Assembly (NCBI RefSeq): GCF_000380505.1
Contig: NZ_AQYH01000008.1
Span: 248,001-312,000, forward strand
Reading direction: 5' to 3'
Source of the DNA: Kaistia granuli DSM 23481
GTDB lineage: Bacteria; Pseudomonadota; Alphaproteobacteria; Rhizobiales; Kaistiaceae
DNA: 64,000 nt
The translations under genes and the position numbers were made by a program. Each line of letters opens with the position of its first letter. Positions within the stretch are counted from its first letter, which is position 1. Shown here one piece after another: positions 55,402 through 64,000 of this stretch. The notes beneath the pieces were generated by a model. The model was not told the DNA's origin, did not search any database, and saw only the letters and a program-made list of their open reading frames with translations.

Positions 55402-56304
55402 ATGACGATGTTCGTGCTCGCCCATCTCTCCGATCCGCATCTTGGCCCGCTGCCGCGTCCGCGAACGCTGGAGCTCGCGTCGAAGCGGGTCATCGGCTAC
55501 GTCAACTGGCGGCGCAACCGCGTGCGCTCGCTCGGCGGCGAGGTGCTGGCCGGGCTGATCGAGGACATGCTCTCCCGCACGCCGGACCACATCGCGGTCA
55601 CCGGCGACCTGGTCAACATCGCGCTGCCGGCCGAGATCGTCGCCGCCGGCGACTGGCTGAAGGCTGTCGGCCCGCCCGCCGACGTCTCGTTCGTACCGGG
55701 CAACCACGATGCCTATGTGCCGGGCGCTCTGGCCAAGGCACTCGCCCTCTGGGGACCCTATGCGACCGGCGATACCGGCACGCCGCTCGGCCGCGTCACC
55801 TTTCCCTATCTGCGACGTCGCGGCCCGGTCGCCATCATCGGCGTTTCCAGCGCCAGGGCGTCGGCCCCCTTCATGGCGACGGGCCATGTCGACGCCGCCT
55901 GCCTGCCGGAACTGCGCGACATGCTCCTGCGCGCCAAGAGCGACGGCCTCTATCGCGTCGTGCTGATCCATCATCCGCCCTTCAAGAAGGCGACGGGCTG
56001 GCACAAGCGGCTGGTCGGAGCCGGACGGATTCGTGCCCTGATCAAGGAAGTCGGAGCCGAACTGATCCTGCACGGCCATACCCATATCGACAGCTTCGAG
56101 AGCATCGAGGGGCCGGAAGGCCGCGTGCCGGTGATCGGCGTGCCGTCGGCGGCCAATGCGCCCGGCGGTCACAAGCCGGCCGGACGCTACAATCTGTTCG
56201 GCATCGAGGGCGAACCCGGCAATTGGCGCTGTTCGCTGGTGGAGCGAGGCTACGGCGCCCCCGGCAGCGGCATCGAGATCATCCGCGAGCGCAGCGTCGG
56301 CTGA
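55402..56304 (+). CDS. Calcineurin-like metallophosphoesterase
   Basis: A 300-residue di-metal phosphoesterase: LAHLSDPHLGP, VTGDLV, PGNHDAY, VLIHHPPF and LHGHTHID contain all metal ligands in order. ATG 55402 (MTMFVLAHLSD) is used. Similar to cyclic-nucleotide phosphodiesterase-type proteins, but the substrate is not determined. Confidence 0.92.
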   Translation: MTMFVLAHLSDPHLGPLPRPRTLELASKRVIGYVNWRRNRVRSLGGEVLAGLIEDMLSRTPDHIAVTGDLVNIALPAEIVAAGDWLKAVGPPADVSFVPGNHDAYVPGALAKALALWGPYATGDTGTPLGRVTFPYLRRRGPVAIIGVSSARASAPFMATGHVDAACLPELRDMLLRAKSDGLYRVVLIHHPPFKKATGWHKRLVGAGRIRALIKEVGAELILHGHTHIDSFESIEGPEGRVPVIGVPSAANAPGGHKPAGRYNLFGIEGEPGNWRCSLVERGYGAPGSGIEIIRERSVG

Positions 56305-56328
56305 AGGCCGGAACGCCGCCCGGCGCCG

Positions 56329-57309
56329 CTAGGCGGGCGCCGGCGCGTTCTGTTCCAGGAATTCGCCGCGCAATTCCTGCCAGCCCTGCTGAAAGATGGA
56401 CTGACCCAGCAGCCAGCGCTGGCGGGTCGCCTCCTGGGGGTTGTCGAGAGCCGAACGCCAGATCCGCTTCGCCTCACTCCCTGCCCCGCTGGCATACAGG
56501 CATGTCGCATAGGTATGCCGGGCCAGCATCAGATCCCCCCGCTCGCATTCCGTCCCTCGCTGGGCCGCCTGCAGCGCCAGTGCGGGCTTGTCCTTGCTGA
56601 GATAATGGGCCGACAGATTGAGCCAGTATGTCGATATGTTCTGGCGATCCAGCCTTCGATAGCGAATGGCCTCGCACTCGCGGCCGCTGTCGAACACCAT
56701 CAACTTGATCAATCGGCTGATCGTCTTGTTCTGGCCAAACCAGTCCAGCGTATGATGACCGGAAAACGGCATCTTGACCGGCGTCAGCGGGTGGCGCGCG
56801 GTAATCAGATCGGCGTGTTTTCGATCATTACCGTTGAAGGGATCGTAGAAGATGTAGCCGCCGGCAACCGGCGCAATCTGCGAGACAACATCGTAACGGC
56901 AAACGAGGCCGGTCTGATCGGCCTGCCACCGCTGTTCCCAGGGAAAACGGGCCATGTCCGGCGAGAATTGCGGCGCGAAGAGCAGCACCCGCGAAAGGGA
57001 CAGCCGCTCGGAAAAGTTGATCGCGCCATAAGCCCCCATGCTCGAGCCGTAGCCGACGCGCTGCCGGCCAGCCAGTCGCTGGTTGATCCGCTCGATGACG
57101 TCATCCATCTCGTCGTGCTGATACCAGTGGTTGCCATGCGATTTGATGGAGACGACGTTGACGTTGTTCGTCGAGAAGTAGCGCAGCCCAAACGGCGGCC
57201 GGTCCGGATCCAGGACGTTGGACCAGGGGTCGAAGCAGACCACCACGGGCCCGTCGTCCGCCAGCGCCGCCTGCACCTGGTAGGAACGACCCGAATACAG
57301 CTCTTCCAT
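56329..57309 (-). CDS. Orphan hydrolase-like protein with TPR-like tail
   Basis: A 326-residue protein of unknown function. A nucleophile-elbow-like VGYGSSMGAYGAINFSERL (residues about 84-102) suggests an alpha/beta-hydrolase fold; the C-terminal third (NLSAHYLSKDKPALALQAAQ, LMLARHTYATCLYASGAG) looks like tetratricopeptide-type helices. Its 5' flank (57310-57440) is visibly AT-richer than the rest of the window, so acquisition by transfer is possible. No close family name can be given. Confidence 0.7.
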   Translation of the reverse strand: MEELYSGRSYQVQAALADDGPVVVCFDPWSNVLDPDRPPFGLRYFSTNNVNVVSIKSHGNHWYQHDEMDDVIERINQRLAGRQRVGYGSSMGAYGAINFSERLSLSRVLLFAPQFSPDMARFPWEQRWQADQTGLVCRYDVVSQIAPVAGGYIFYDPFNGNDRKHADLITARHPLTPVKMPFSGHHTLDWFGQNKTISRLIKLMVFDSGRECEAIRYRRLDRQNISTYWLNLSAHYLSKDKPALALQAAQRGTECERGDLMLARHTYATCLYASGAGSEAKRIWRSALDNPQEATRQRWLLGQSIFQQGWQELRGEFLEQNAPAPA

Positions 57310-57571
57310 GCGAAGATTTCTCTGACTTTCAAGAAGAAATATTTGGAAATTTGCTATAAATTCAACTCAGTCTTCCAGATATTCGGACACTGGTCTTGGA
57401 CTGAACTTGACGAATGTACTCGCCAACTGAAAGGTTCTCTAGGCCTCAATTGCCACACTCGACTGGGCACACAGTTTCCCGCCACCGCCCCATAGAGGCA
57501 GCGCCATTTGGGGGCATGCAAAAGCCGCCGCCGAGAGCCGAGGCGGGAGTTCGTTGGAAAGGGAAAAGACG

Positions 57572-58204
57572 CTAGCCGCCGATATGGACCCAGGCATAGG
57601 CCAGCAATCCGACGACGCCGACCAGCAGTCCCGCGAGGAACGCCGCGACGATCCAGCCCGTCTGCGTCGAGGCAGCCGCCCGCGGCGCCGCCGCATCGGC
57701 CGGCAGACTGCGGGCGAGCGTCCGGCGCTCGCCGCGCTTGCCGTCCTGCTGCGCGGCGCGGCGGATCAGCCAGTCGCCCTCCAGCGCCCGATCGCGCTCG
57801 ATCACCCGCTCGGCGACATAGTGGGTGACGCAATCGGCCATGTCCTCGAGATCGACGGTCTCGAGGATGACGGTGCGGCCGAGCCGCGTATCCTTCAGGA
57901 AACGATAGGTGCGACGATCGCGCGCCATGGTGACAAAGGCAGTCATGTCGATCCAGAAGCGCGGCTGCGTGCCAGTATCGATCGCCGCCACGAACTGGTC
58001 GTCGCCCTCGGGGACTCCGTCGAAGACGCCCTTGAGCGCGTCGACCAGCATGTCGAGGCGAGCCCGTTCGGCCTCGCGCAACTCCACCACCACGTCGGCG
58101 CGCTCCGCTTCCGCCAGACGGACCTTGCGGATCGCATCGGCGAGATTGCGGACGTTCGAAGCCGCTCCGCCCTCGGGCCCGCGCCTGCCGCCAGCGTCGT
58201 TCAT
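57572..58204 (-). CDS. Conserved hypothetical protein, C-terminally membrane-anchored
   Basis: A 210-residue protein: an Arg-rich start, a central part (DMTAFVTMARDRRTYRFLKD, TVDLEDMADCVTHYVAERVI), and a single C-terminal membrane helix (GWIVAAFLAGLLVGVVGLLA). The active frame begins at ATG 58204. Found in related genomes but not characterised; the helix suggests tail-anchored or inner-membrane location. Confidence 0.75.
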   Translation of the reverse strand: MNDAGGRRGPEGGAASNVRNLADAIRKVRLAEAERADVVVELREAERARLDMLVDALKGVFDGVPEGDDQFVAAIDTGTQPRFWIDMTAFVTMARDRRTYRFLKDTRLGRTVILETVDLEDMADCVTHYVAERVIERDRALEGDWLIRRAAQQDGKRGERRTLARSLPADAAAPRAAASTQTGWIVAAFLAGLLVGVVGLLAYAWVHIGG

Positions 58205-58314
58205 CCGTTGACTCCGAATTGATGCGACGATCTTCTGCCTGTCTTTAGCAAATCCGCCGCCCCGACGCATCCACGGATCGTCGGCATCGCGCGGGCAGCG
58301 ATCAGGGGGACGCC

Positions 58315-58791
58315 ATGACCGAGCTTTCCGGACCCGTGCTCAGGGTCGCCGACGCAGCCAAGTCCTTCGGCCTCGACATCGCGCTCCACGTCATGCCGTC
58401 CTCCACCCGCACGGCGGAGGAAGCAGCCGCGGCATGCGAATGCTCGGTCGGCGAGATCGTCAAATCGCTGGTCTTTCGCGGCGTGACCAGCGGCGACGCC
58501 ATCCTGCTGCTCGTCTCGGGCTCGAACCGCGTCGATGAAAGCAAGGTCGCCGAAACGATCGGCGAGCCGATCGAACGACCAGACGCCGCCTTCGTCCGCA
58601 CCGCCACCGGCTTTGCCATTGGCGGCATTCCGCCCTTCGCCCATGCGACCCGGCTCGCCTGCTGGTTCGACCGCGATCTGCTGGCGTTCGAACGCGTGTT
58701 CGCCGCCGCCGGCACGCCGCACGCCGTCTTCGCCGTCAGCCCGGCCGCGCTGCAAAATGCCATCGCGGCGCCGGTCATCGCCATGGGATGA
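58315..58791 (+). CDS. YbaK/EbsC-family protein (aa-tRNA editing domain-like)
   Basis: A 158-residue YbaK-like domain, related to the prolyl-tRNA synthetase editing module. Features CSVGEIVKSLVFRGVTSGDA and TGFAIGGIPPFAHA, with the invariant Lys and Gly-Gly-x-x-Pro. Some members deacylate Cys-tRNA(Pro); not shown here. Confidence 0.87.
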   Translation: MTELSGPVLRVADAAKSFGLDIALHVMPSSTRTAEEAAAACECSVGEIVKSLVFRGVTSGDAILLLVSGSNRVDESKVAETIGEPIERPDAAFVRTATGFAIGGIPPFAHATRLACWFDRDLLAFERVFAAAGTPHAVFAVSPAALQNAIAAPVIAMG

Positions 58792-58887
58792 CGGCCGTCC
58801 GGATCCAAAAAGCGCGGGGGCGGCTTGAGATCGCCTGAATTCTGACGATTATCCGCGCCGGGTCGGGACCGATACGGAGAGATGAGA

Positions 58888-60807
58888 ATGCGATTCGCCT
58901 GGATCGCCGGCGTGATGATCGTGGCGAATGCCGCGCTTCCCGCCAGCGCCGACGTGATCTATCCGCGTGGACTGGTACGCGCTCCGGAAACACTCGACCC
59001 GCAGAAGGCCGCCACCTTCAACGAAACGCCCATTCTCTACGACCTATTCGAAGGTCTGGTGACGCTCGACGCCGAGGGCCGCCCCGTCGCGGGCGCCGCC
59101 GAGAGCTGGACCGTTTCGCCGGATGGCCGCGTCTACACCTTCCGGCTGCGCGACGGCGCCCGCTGGTCGAACGGCGACGTCGTCAAGGCATCCGATTTCG
59201 TGGCGTCGTTCCGCCGGCTGTTCGCGCCGACAACCGGCGCTACCGAGGCCGGCCCGCTCCTCGTCATCCAGGGCGCCAGCGCCGTCCAGCAGGGCACCGC
59301 CAAGCCCGAGACGCTCGGCGTCGCCGCGCCCGACGCGGCCACGCTCGAGATCACGCTGGAACGGCCGGTGCCGACCTTCCTGAACCGGCTGGCGCTGCCG
59401 GTCGCCCTCCCCGTCAATGTCGCGACGATCAAGAAGCTCGGCGCCGATTTCGGCTCGACCGGCAAGATCGTCTCCAACGGCGCCTATCGCCTCGCCGCCA
59501 TCGACAAGAAGGACGGCTACATCCTCGTCAAGAACGCCCGCTTCCGCGACGCCAAGGCGATGCCGATCGACAGCGTCGTCTACAAGCCGTTCGAGAGCCC
59601 GGCCGAATGCGTCGAGGCGTTCCGCACCCAGGCGGTGCTGTCCTGCCCCGACGTGCCGACGGAAAACCTGCAGGACCTGCGCAAGGAATTCGGCTCGGCG
59701 CTGCGCTTCGCGCCCTATCCCGGCACCTATTATTTCGCGCTCAACACCACCAAGAAGCCGTTCGACAACATCGTCGTCCGCCGCGCGCTGGCCATGGCGA
59801 TCGATCGAGAGGCGCTCGCCGCCGCCGTCTGGTCGGGCGGCATGATCCCGACCGCGACCCTGGTGCCGCCGGAACTGTCGGGGATCGCCGCCAAGACGCC
59901 GGAACCGATCGAGATCCGCCGCGCCGAAGCGCGGAAGCTGCTCGAAAGCGCCGGCTTCGGACCGGCGACGGAAGCCGCCATCCCGATGCAGCACGCCGCC
60001 GCCGATCCGGCGGAGCCGAACAACGCCGGGAAGGCCGCCGAGACGGCTCAAGCCGTCGCCGCGACGAAGCCGGCAACCGACGGTCCCGATGCCCCGGAGG
60101 CCAACGCAGCCCCCGCCCGGATGGCAGCCGATTCCGCCGCCCCGAAGACGAAGCCGGCAGACGCTGCACCGGAGACCAGGCAGCCGGCGGCTGCCGCCCA
60201 GGCGACGGACAAGCCGGTCCAAGCCAAAGTGGCGGACGACAAGCCGGACGAAACCAAACCGATCGAAACCAAGCCAGCCGAGAAGACGGCCGCCGCCGCT
60301 CCAGCCTCGCCCGAAGCGTCGGGCCCGAAGCCGCTCGTGCTGACCATCCGCGTCGGCACCGGACTGGGGAACGAGGAAACCGCCCGCGCCGTCGCCGCCC
60401 AGTGGAAGGCGATCGGCGTCGAGAGTGAGATCGTGACGGAGCCCAACGCGGCGCATTTCGCGCGGCTTCGCGACGGCGGCGACTACGACGTCGCCCGCTC
60501 CGGCTGGATCGCCGACGAGGCGGATCCGATCGACATGCTGACGGTGCTGCGCAGCGACAATGTCCGCTTCAACTATCCGCGCTATCGCAACGTGGAATAT
60601 GACCGCCTGCTCGATCTGGCATCGGTCGAGATGGACATGGCGAAGCGGAAGCAGGATCTCGACGCGGCGGCCGCCATGCTGGCCGCCGACGCGCCGATCA
60701 TCCCGCTTCTGGGCTATGTCTCGCTGGCTCTGGTCTCGCCGGTGCTGTCAGGCTGGGACGACAATCCCCGCAATGTCCATCCGACGCGCTTCATGACGCT
60801 GGACTGA
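58888..60807 (+). CDS. Peptide/solute-binding protein (SBP_bac_5) with disordered insert
   Basis: A 639-residue periplasmic binding protein of the OppA/MppA family. Signal peptide FAWIAGVMIVANAALPASA; domain start GLVRAPETLDPQKAATFNE, then LYDLFEGLV and TLDAEGRPVAGAAESW. About 120 residues (about 360-480, 59967-60329) are Ala/Pro/Lys/Asp-rich with no aromatic residue, splitting the second lobe before PLVLTIRVGTG. GGAGAG is best placed for the ATG at 58888. No permease or ATPase genes are adjacent. Ligand unknown. Confidence 0.88.
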   Translation: MRFAWIAGVMIVANAALPASADVIYPRGLVRAPETLDPQKAATFNETPILYDLFEGLVTLDAEGRPVAGAAESWTVSPDGRVYTFRLRDGARWSNGDVVKASDFVASFRRLFAPTTGATEAGPLLVIQGASAVQQGTAKPETLGVAAPDAATLEITLERPVPTFLNRLALPVALPVNVATIKKLGADFGSTGKIVSNGAYRLAAIDKKDGYILVKNARFRDAKAMPIDSVVYKPFESPAECVEAFRTQAVLSCPDVPTENLQDLRKEFGSALRFAPYPGTYYFALNTTKKPFDNIVVRRALAMAIDREALAAAVWSGGMIPTATLVPPELSGIAAKTPEPIEIRRAEARKLLESAGFGPATEAAIPMQHAAADPAEPNNAGKAAETAQAVAATKPATDGPDAPEANAAPARMAADSAAPKTKPADAAPETRQPAAAAQATDKPVQAKVADDKPDETKPIETKPAEKTAAAAPASPEASGPKPLVLTIRVGTGLGNEETARAVAAQWKAIGVESEIVTEPNAAHFARLRDGGDYDVARSGWIADEADPIDMLTVLRSDNVRFNYPRYRNVEYDRLLDLASVEMDMAKRKQDLDAAAAMLAADAPIIPLLGYVSLALVSPVLSGWDDNPRNVHPTRFMTLD

Positions 60808-60826
60808 CAGCCGGACGCCAGCCGGC

Positions 60827-61093
60827 TCAGCGGCAGGCGACATAATGGCGACGACCATAGCTGTCGCGCCAGTAGCAGCGTCCGCTCGTGGCATCGGCGA
60901 TGATCGCGCCGGTGACCGCACCGACGCCCGCGCCGATCGCCGCCGCACCGGCCGTGCCGCCCGCCAAACCACCGATCGCCGCGCCCGTCACGCCGCCGAG
61001 GACGGCGGCGTCGCCCGTCCGGGATCCGGTCGTGCAACCGGCCAGGATGGCGCCCGAAAGAGCCACTGCGATTACGAGGGGAGCTTTGTTCAT
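60827..61093 (-). CDS. Glycine-zipper lipoprotein, copy 1
   Basis: An 88-residue lipoprotein: lipobox ILAGCTTGS (Cys about 20) and a Gly-zipper core (GGVTGAAIGGLAGGTAGAAA) of the YMGG/Rcc01693 type, ending RCYWRDSYGRRHYVACR. Such proteins insert in the outer membrane. It is a paralogue of the next gene. Confidence 0.85.
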   Translation of the reverse strand: MNKAPLVIAVALSGAILAGCTTGSRTGDAAVLGGVTGAAIGGLAGGTAGAAAIGAGVGAVTGAIIADATSGRCYWRDSYGRRHYVACR

Positions 61094-61217
61094 GTCGACC
61101 TCCTCTGGACGCGGCGCATGACGGATGTCGCGGCTCGCGTCGGCTGTACCATGCTGGAAAGTAATGCAGGAGGTCGCGGATCAGTTCCGGCGGCACGGCA
61201 GGCAAGGCGCGGCGGCC

Positions 61218-61250
61218 AAAAAGAAACGGCCGGAACGAAGTCCCGGCCGT
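61218..61250 (-). terminator. Terminator after glycine-zipper gene copy 2
   Basis: Arms ACGGCCGG/CCGGCCGT (61226-61250) with a T-run on the minus strand, 23 bases after the stop of the gene at 61273. Confidence 0.75.
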
Positions 61251-61272
61251 CTCAAGAAATCAAGAAAAGAAA

Positions 61273-61536
61273 TTAGCGGCAGGACGTGTAATGACGACGA
61301 CCGCGATTATCCTTCCAGTAGCAACGGCCGGTCGCGTCGGCGATGATCGCGCCCGTGACCGCACCGACGCCGGCGCCGATTGCCGCCGCGCCGACGCTGC
61401 CGCCTGCGAGACCACCAATGGCCGCACCGGCGAGACCGCCGACGACGGCACCGTCACCGGCACGCGAGCCGGTCGTGCAGCCAGCGACCACAGCGCCCAG
61501 GGCAACGAGCATAACGAGCGTAGAAGCCTTCTTCAT
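61273..61536 (-). CDS. Glycine-zipper lipoprotein, copy 2
   Basis: An 87-residue paralogue of the 60827 gene: lipobox VVAGCTTGS and GGLAGAAIGGLAGGSVGAAA, ending RCYWKDNRGRRHYTSCR. GGAGAG seven bases before the ATG 61536 decides the start. Both copies share the CYW-xxx-GRRHY tail, presumed to lie in the periplasm. Confidence 0.86.
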   Translation of the reverse strand: MKKASTLVMLVALGAVVAGCTTGSRAGDGAVVGGLAGAAIGGLAGGSVGAAAIGAGVGAVTGAIIADATGRCYWKDNRGRRHYTSCR

Positions 61537-61798
61537 CAATCTCTCCTGTCCATGTGAACCCCCGAGGGCGACCACCAAGACACCAAGGTCCGATTGGTTT
61601 CCCCCACACCGGCGCTCGATCCAGCCCGTCCATGATCACAAGAATCACAGGCGGCCGGGATCACGGCCATGCACCCGCCCCCCTTGAAGGGTCAGTCAGG
61701 CTCGAAGTCAAGCTAGCTGCTCCGGAGGGCCCCGAGAAGGGGCAACCCGGCCCAAGGCCGCGCTGCCCTTAGCTATTGTCAACAAAGGTGCAAAAAGG

Positions 61799-63091
61799 TC
61801 AGACAATCCCGCTGGAACTGCCGCCGGTCGAAGGCCGCTCGGCCGTGACCTTGGCGCGGTAGCCCGACGCGCGATAGACGCCGATCGGATCGATGGCGCC
61901 GCCCTTGGCCAGCCGCGCCTTGGCCAGGATCGGTCCGACATCGGTGGTGAAGGCCCGCTTCAGCGTCTGATTCGCCATCGTCACGTCATTGGCGTCCTGA
62001 TAGGCGCCGAGACCGGCCCGGTCGACCAGCAACGCTTGCGCATAGGCGCGCAGGATCTCGACGGCGCTCGCCATCAGGCTCTCGATCGGATCGGTGACGT
62101 TGTGCGACTGGTCGATCATGTAGGCCGGCTGGAACGCCCTCGCCTTGCGATACTCGGCATCGACCAGCTCGTTGAAGACGAGGAAGAGCTGGAACGGATT
62201 GATCGAGCCGGCGTCGAGATCGTCGTCGCCATATTTGGAATCGTTGAAGTGGAAGCCGGCGAGCTTGCCGAACTGGATCAGCCGGGCGACGATCATCTCG
62301 ATATTGGTGTTCGGCGCATGGTGGCCGAGATCGACCAGGCAGAATGCCTTCGGCCCCAGCTCCTGGGCGATCAGGTAGTTGGTGCCCCAGTCCTGCACCA
62401 CCGTCGAGTAGAAGGCGGGTTCATAGAGCTTGTGCTCGGTGAAGACGCGCCAATCGTCCGGCAATGCCGCATAGACCGACTTCATCGCCTCCAGATAGCG
62501 CTCGAAGGCGCCCGTGAAGTTCGACTGGCCGGGGAAGTTCGAGCCGTCGCCGACCCAGACCGTCAGCGCCTTCGAACCCAGCACCTTGCCGATCTCGATC
62601 GTCTCGATGTTGTGCTCGACCGCCTGCTGGCGGACGGCGGCGTCGGTGTGCGACAGCGAGCCGAACTTGTAGGAATGCTTCTGGTCCTTGGCGTCCGAGA
62701 ACGTGTTCGAGTTCATCGCATCGAAACCGAGGCCGAGCGCGTCGGCATGCGCCTTCAGAGCCTTCGGATCCGCCTTGTCCCAGGGATTGTGCAGCGAGAC
62801 ATTCGGGGTCGCGCGCGTCAGCTGGTTGATAACGGCGCAGTCGTCGAGCTTCTCGAAGATGCCGCGCGGCTCGCCGGGACCGGCGAAGCGGGCAAAGCGC
62901 GTGCCGCCGGTGCCGACGCCCCAGGACGGCACGGCGACGGTGAAGGCCGCGACCTTGCGCGTGATCGCATCGATGTCGATACCACGCCGGTCGAGCTGCT
63001 CGCCGAGCGAGGAATAGTCGTTGGCGAGCGCCGCGTCCTCGGCCTTGTTCTTCTCGGCCAGGATATCTGCGGAAATCGGAAGATCGGTCAT
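61799..63091 (-). CDS. rhaI: L-rhamnose isomerase (Pseudomonas/Rhizobium type)
   Basis: RhaI (430 residues) interconverts L-rhamnose and L-rhamnulose; TIM barrel of the xylose-isomerase-like family. Landmarks: SWGVGTGGTRFARFAG, VSLHNPWDK, and metal-site segments VFTEHKLYEPAFYSTVVQDW, LVDLGHHAPNTNIEMIVARL and FHFNDSKYGDDDLDAG. ATG 63091 has AGGAC upstream, and rhaD lies 196 bases upstream on the same strand. Confidence 0.95.
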   Translation of the reverse strand: MTDLPISADILAEKNKAEDAALANDYSSLGEQLDRRGIDIDAITRKVAAFTVAVPSWGVGTGGTRFARFAGPGEPRGIFEKLDDCAVINQLTRATPNVSLHNPWDKADPKALKAHADALGLGFDAMNSNTFSDAKDQKHSYKFGSLSHTDAAVRQQAVEHNIETIEIGKVLGSKALTVWVGDGSNFPGQSNFTGAFERYLEAMKSVYAALPDDWRVFTEHKLYEPAFYSTVVQDWGTNYLIAQELGPKAFCLVDLGHHAPNTNIEMIVARLIQFGKLAGFHFNDSKYGDDDLDAGSINPFQLFLVFNELVDAEYRKARAFQPAYMIDQSHNVTDPIESLMASAVEILRAYAQALLVDRAGLGAYQDANDVTMANQTLKRAFTTDVGPILAKARLAKGGAIDPIGVYRASGYRAKVTAERPSTGGSSSGIV

Positions 63092-63287
63092 GTGGCGGGT
63101 CCTCCCCAAGCCAGTTTTGCGTAACGGTTCCGGCAATCTCTCAGCCTGAGACCGTTCGTGAATTCGCCAGGCCGAGCCGGCTGGCGTGGTCTTCGAGGAC
63201 CGGAGCGGAGCGGACTTTGGGTCCGTGAGCACCGGAAGCGCAGAAGACCGCGTCAGACGGCCGGCCTAGTAGAATTGGCGGGCGGTC

Positions 63288-64000
63288 TCAGCGGGTGAAG
63301 CTGATGACGTTGCCAGCATCGACATTGATGATGTTGCCGGTCGACTTGTTCGACAGGTCGGCGGCGAGGAAGTAGGCAGCCTCGGCGATGTCTTCCGGGA
63401 ACACGCTGCGCTTCAGCAGCGAGCGGTTGCGGTAGAACTCCTCGAGATCGTCCTCGCCGATCTTGTTCGACTCGGCGCGCTGCTGGCGCCACTCGCCCTG
63501 CCAGATCTTCGAGCCGCGCAACACCGCGTCCGGGTTGATCGTGTTGACGCGGATGCCGAACGGCGCGCCCTCCAGCGCCAGGCAGCGGGCGAGATGGATC
63601 TCGGCCGCCTTGGCGGTGCAGTAGGCCGAGGCGCCGGCCGAAGCCGCGAGGCCGTTCTTCGAGGCGATGAAGACGATCGAGCCGCCGAGCTTCTGCGTCT
63701 TCATGATGCGATAGGCGGCGCGGGAGACGAGGAAATAGCCCGTCGCGAGGATCGCGATGTTCTTGTCCCAGGTCTCGAGCGTCGTTTCCTCGAACGGCGC
63801 GGCGGACGAAATACCGGCATTGGAGACGAGGATATCGATGCCGCCATACTCGATCAGCGTGTCGTGGAACGCCTTGTCGACCGCGCCCTCGCTGGTGACG
63901 TTGGCGATGACGCCGCGGATGTTGTCCTTGCCGAACTTGGCGCCGAGACCGGAAACGGTGGTGTCGAGCGCCGCCTGGTCGATATCGGCGATCATGACGA
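63288..64000 (-). CDS. rhaD: Bifunctional rhamnulose-1-phosphate aldolase/lactaldehyde dehydrogenase, C-terminal SDR part
   Basis: The 3' 237 codons of a gene running off the right edge. It encodes a short-chain dehydrogenase domain (SNAGISSAAPFEETTLETWD, catalytic YCTAKAAE with IASKNGLAASAGASA), ending GNIINVDAGNVISFTR, the ending of the bifunctional RhaD. The class II aldolase half is outside the window. It would convert rhamnulose-1-phosphate to DHAP and lactaldehyde and then oxidise the latter. Confidence 0.85.
   Translation of the reverse strand, partial: VMIADIDQAALDTTVSGLGAKFGKDNIRGVIANVTSEGAVDKAFHDTLIEYGGIDILVSNAGISSAAPFEETTLETWDKNIAILATGYFLVSRAAYRIMKTQKLGGSIVFIASKNGLAASAGASAYCTAKAAEIHLARCLALEGAPFGIRVNTINPDAVLRGSKIWQGEWRQQRAESNKIGEDDLEEFYRNRSLLKRSVFPEDIAEAAYFLAADLSNKSTGNIINVDAGNVISFTR

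Noticed and set aside
1-64000. tRNA, rRNA, CRISPR or insertion sequence
   Set aside because: No tRNA-like cloverleaf ends with a T-loop, no regular repeat-spacer array, no transposase-like protein and no terminal inverted repeats were seen.

Overview
This is a gene-dense, high-GC chromosomal window from an alphaproteobacterium, almost certainly of the order Hyphomicrobiales (Rhizobiales). The evidence is the gene content and order (petABC as separate genes, MarR/OmpR/EnvZ-type genes divergent from ilvE, ybjN-proC, lgt-midA-pgeF, DUF1285-NUDIX-DUF6111-cca divergent from a MoxR/DUF58/DUF4159 operon, Pseudomonas-type rhaI with a bifunctional rhaD), a full CtrA box in front of minC, and a 44-bp palindromic intergenic repeat of a type common in rhizobial genomes. 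A Kaistia- or Bosea-like genus would fit, but the genus cannot be fixed from sequence reading alone. No rRNA, tRNA, CRISPR array, insertion sequence, prophage or plasmid origin was found; this looks like core chromosome with a few accessory genes.

Layout. 1-2.6 kb: the 5' part of uvrB (minus, running off the left edge) and a malate/lactate-type dehydrogenase. 2.7-5.6 kb: an ECF42-type sigma factor with two DGPF (YCII-like) proteins, an SRPBCC protein and a matching promoter motif. 5.8-8.9 kb: slyX, a DUF4126 protein and the minCDE division-site operon with a CtrA box. 8.9-13.2 kb: LLM flavin oxidoreductase, a signal peptidase I away from its usual neighbours, an MFS exporter and a cold-shock gene. 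13.5-17.1 kb: ybjN-like gene, proC, TetR, csaA, VOC dioxygenase. 17.1-21.1 kb: histidine kinase, response regulator and MarR divergent from ilvE, with a perfect palindrome between. 21.1-26.6 kb: GIY-YIG protein, ubiK, lgt-midA-pgeF, a lipoprotein and prs. 26.7-30.8 kb: exbB-exbD divergent from rplY-pth-ychF. 30.8-35.7 kb (minus): DUF4282 protein, mtnP/apt purine salvage, a GST, trmL-hemF. 35.7-41.0 kb: two tandem paralogous ABC exporters, then an ABM monooxygenase and a MarR gene sharing a perfect operator-like palindrome. 41.2-44 kb: petABC (cytochrome bc1). 44-53.7 kb: two divergent, translationally coupled operons (DUF1285-NUDIX-DUF6111-cca and MoxR-DUF58-BatA/DUF4159-GATase-like). 53.9-61.5 kb: GNAT, NUDIX, phosphoesterase, orphan hydrolase-like protein, YbaK, an orphan peptide-binding protein with a large disordered insert, and two tandem glycine-zipper lipoproteins. 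61.8-64 kb: rhaI and the 3' end of rhaD (rhamnose catabolism), running off the right edge.

How the genes fit together. Several blocks are coherent modules: MTA to adenine to AMP (mtnP, apt); respiratory bc1 complex (petABC) with haem synthesis (hemF) nearby; lipoprotein maturation (lgt); envelope integrity (MoxR operon, glycine-zipper lipoproteins); division-site placement under cell-cycle control (CtrA, minCDE). The most interesting poorly characterised systems are the ECF42/DGPF locus and the MoxR/DUF58/DUF4159 locus. Many genes start with TTG or overlap their upstream neighbour by ATGA, so start choice matters and is discussed per gene.
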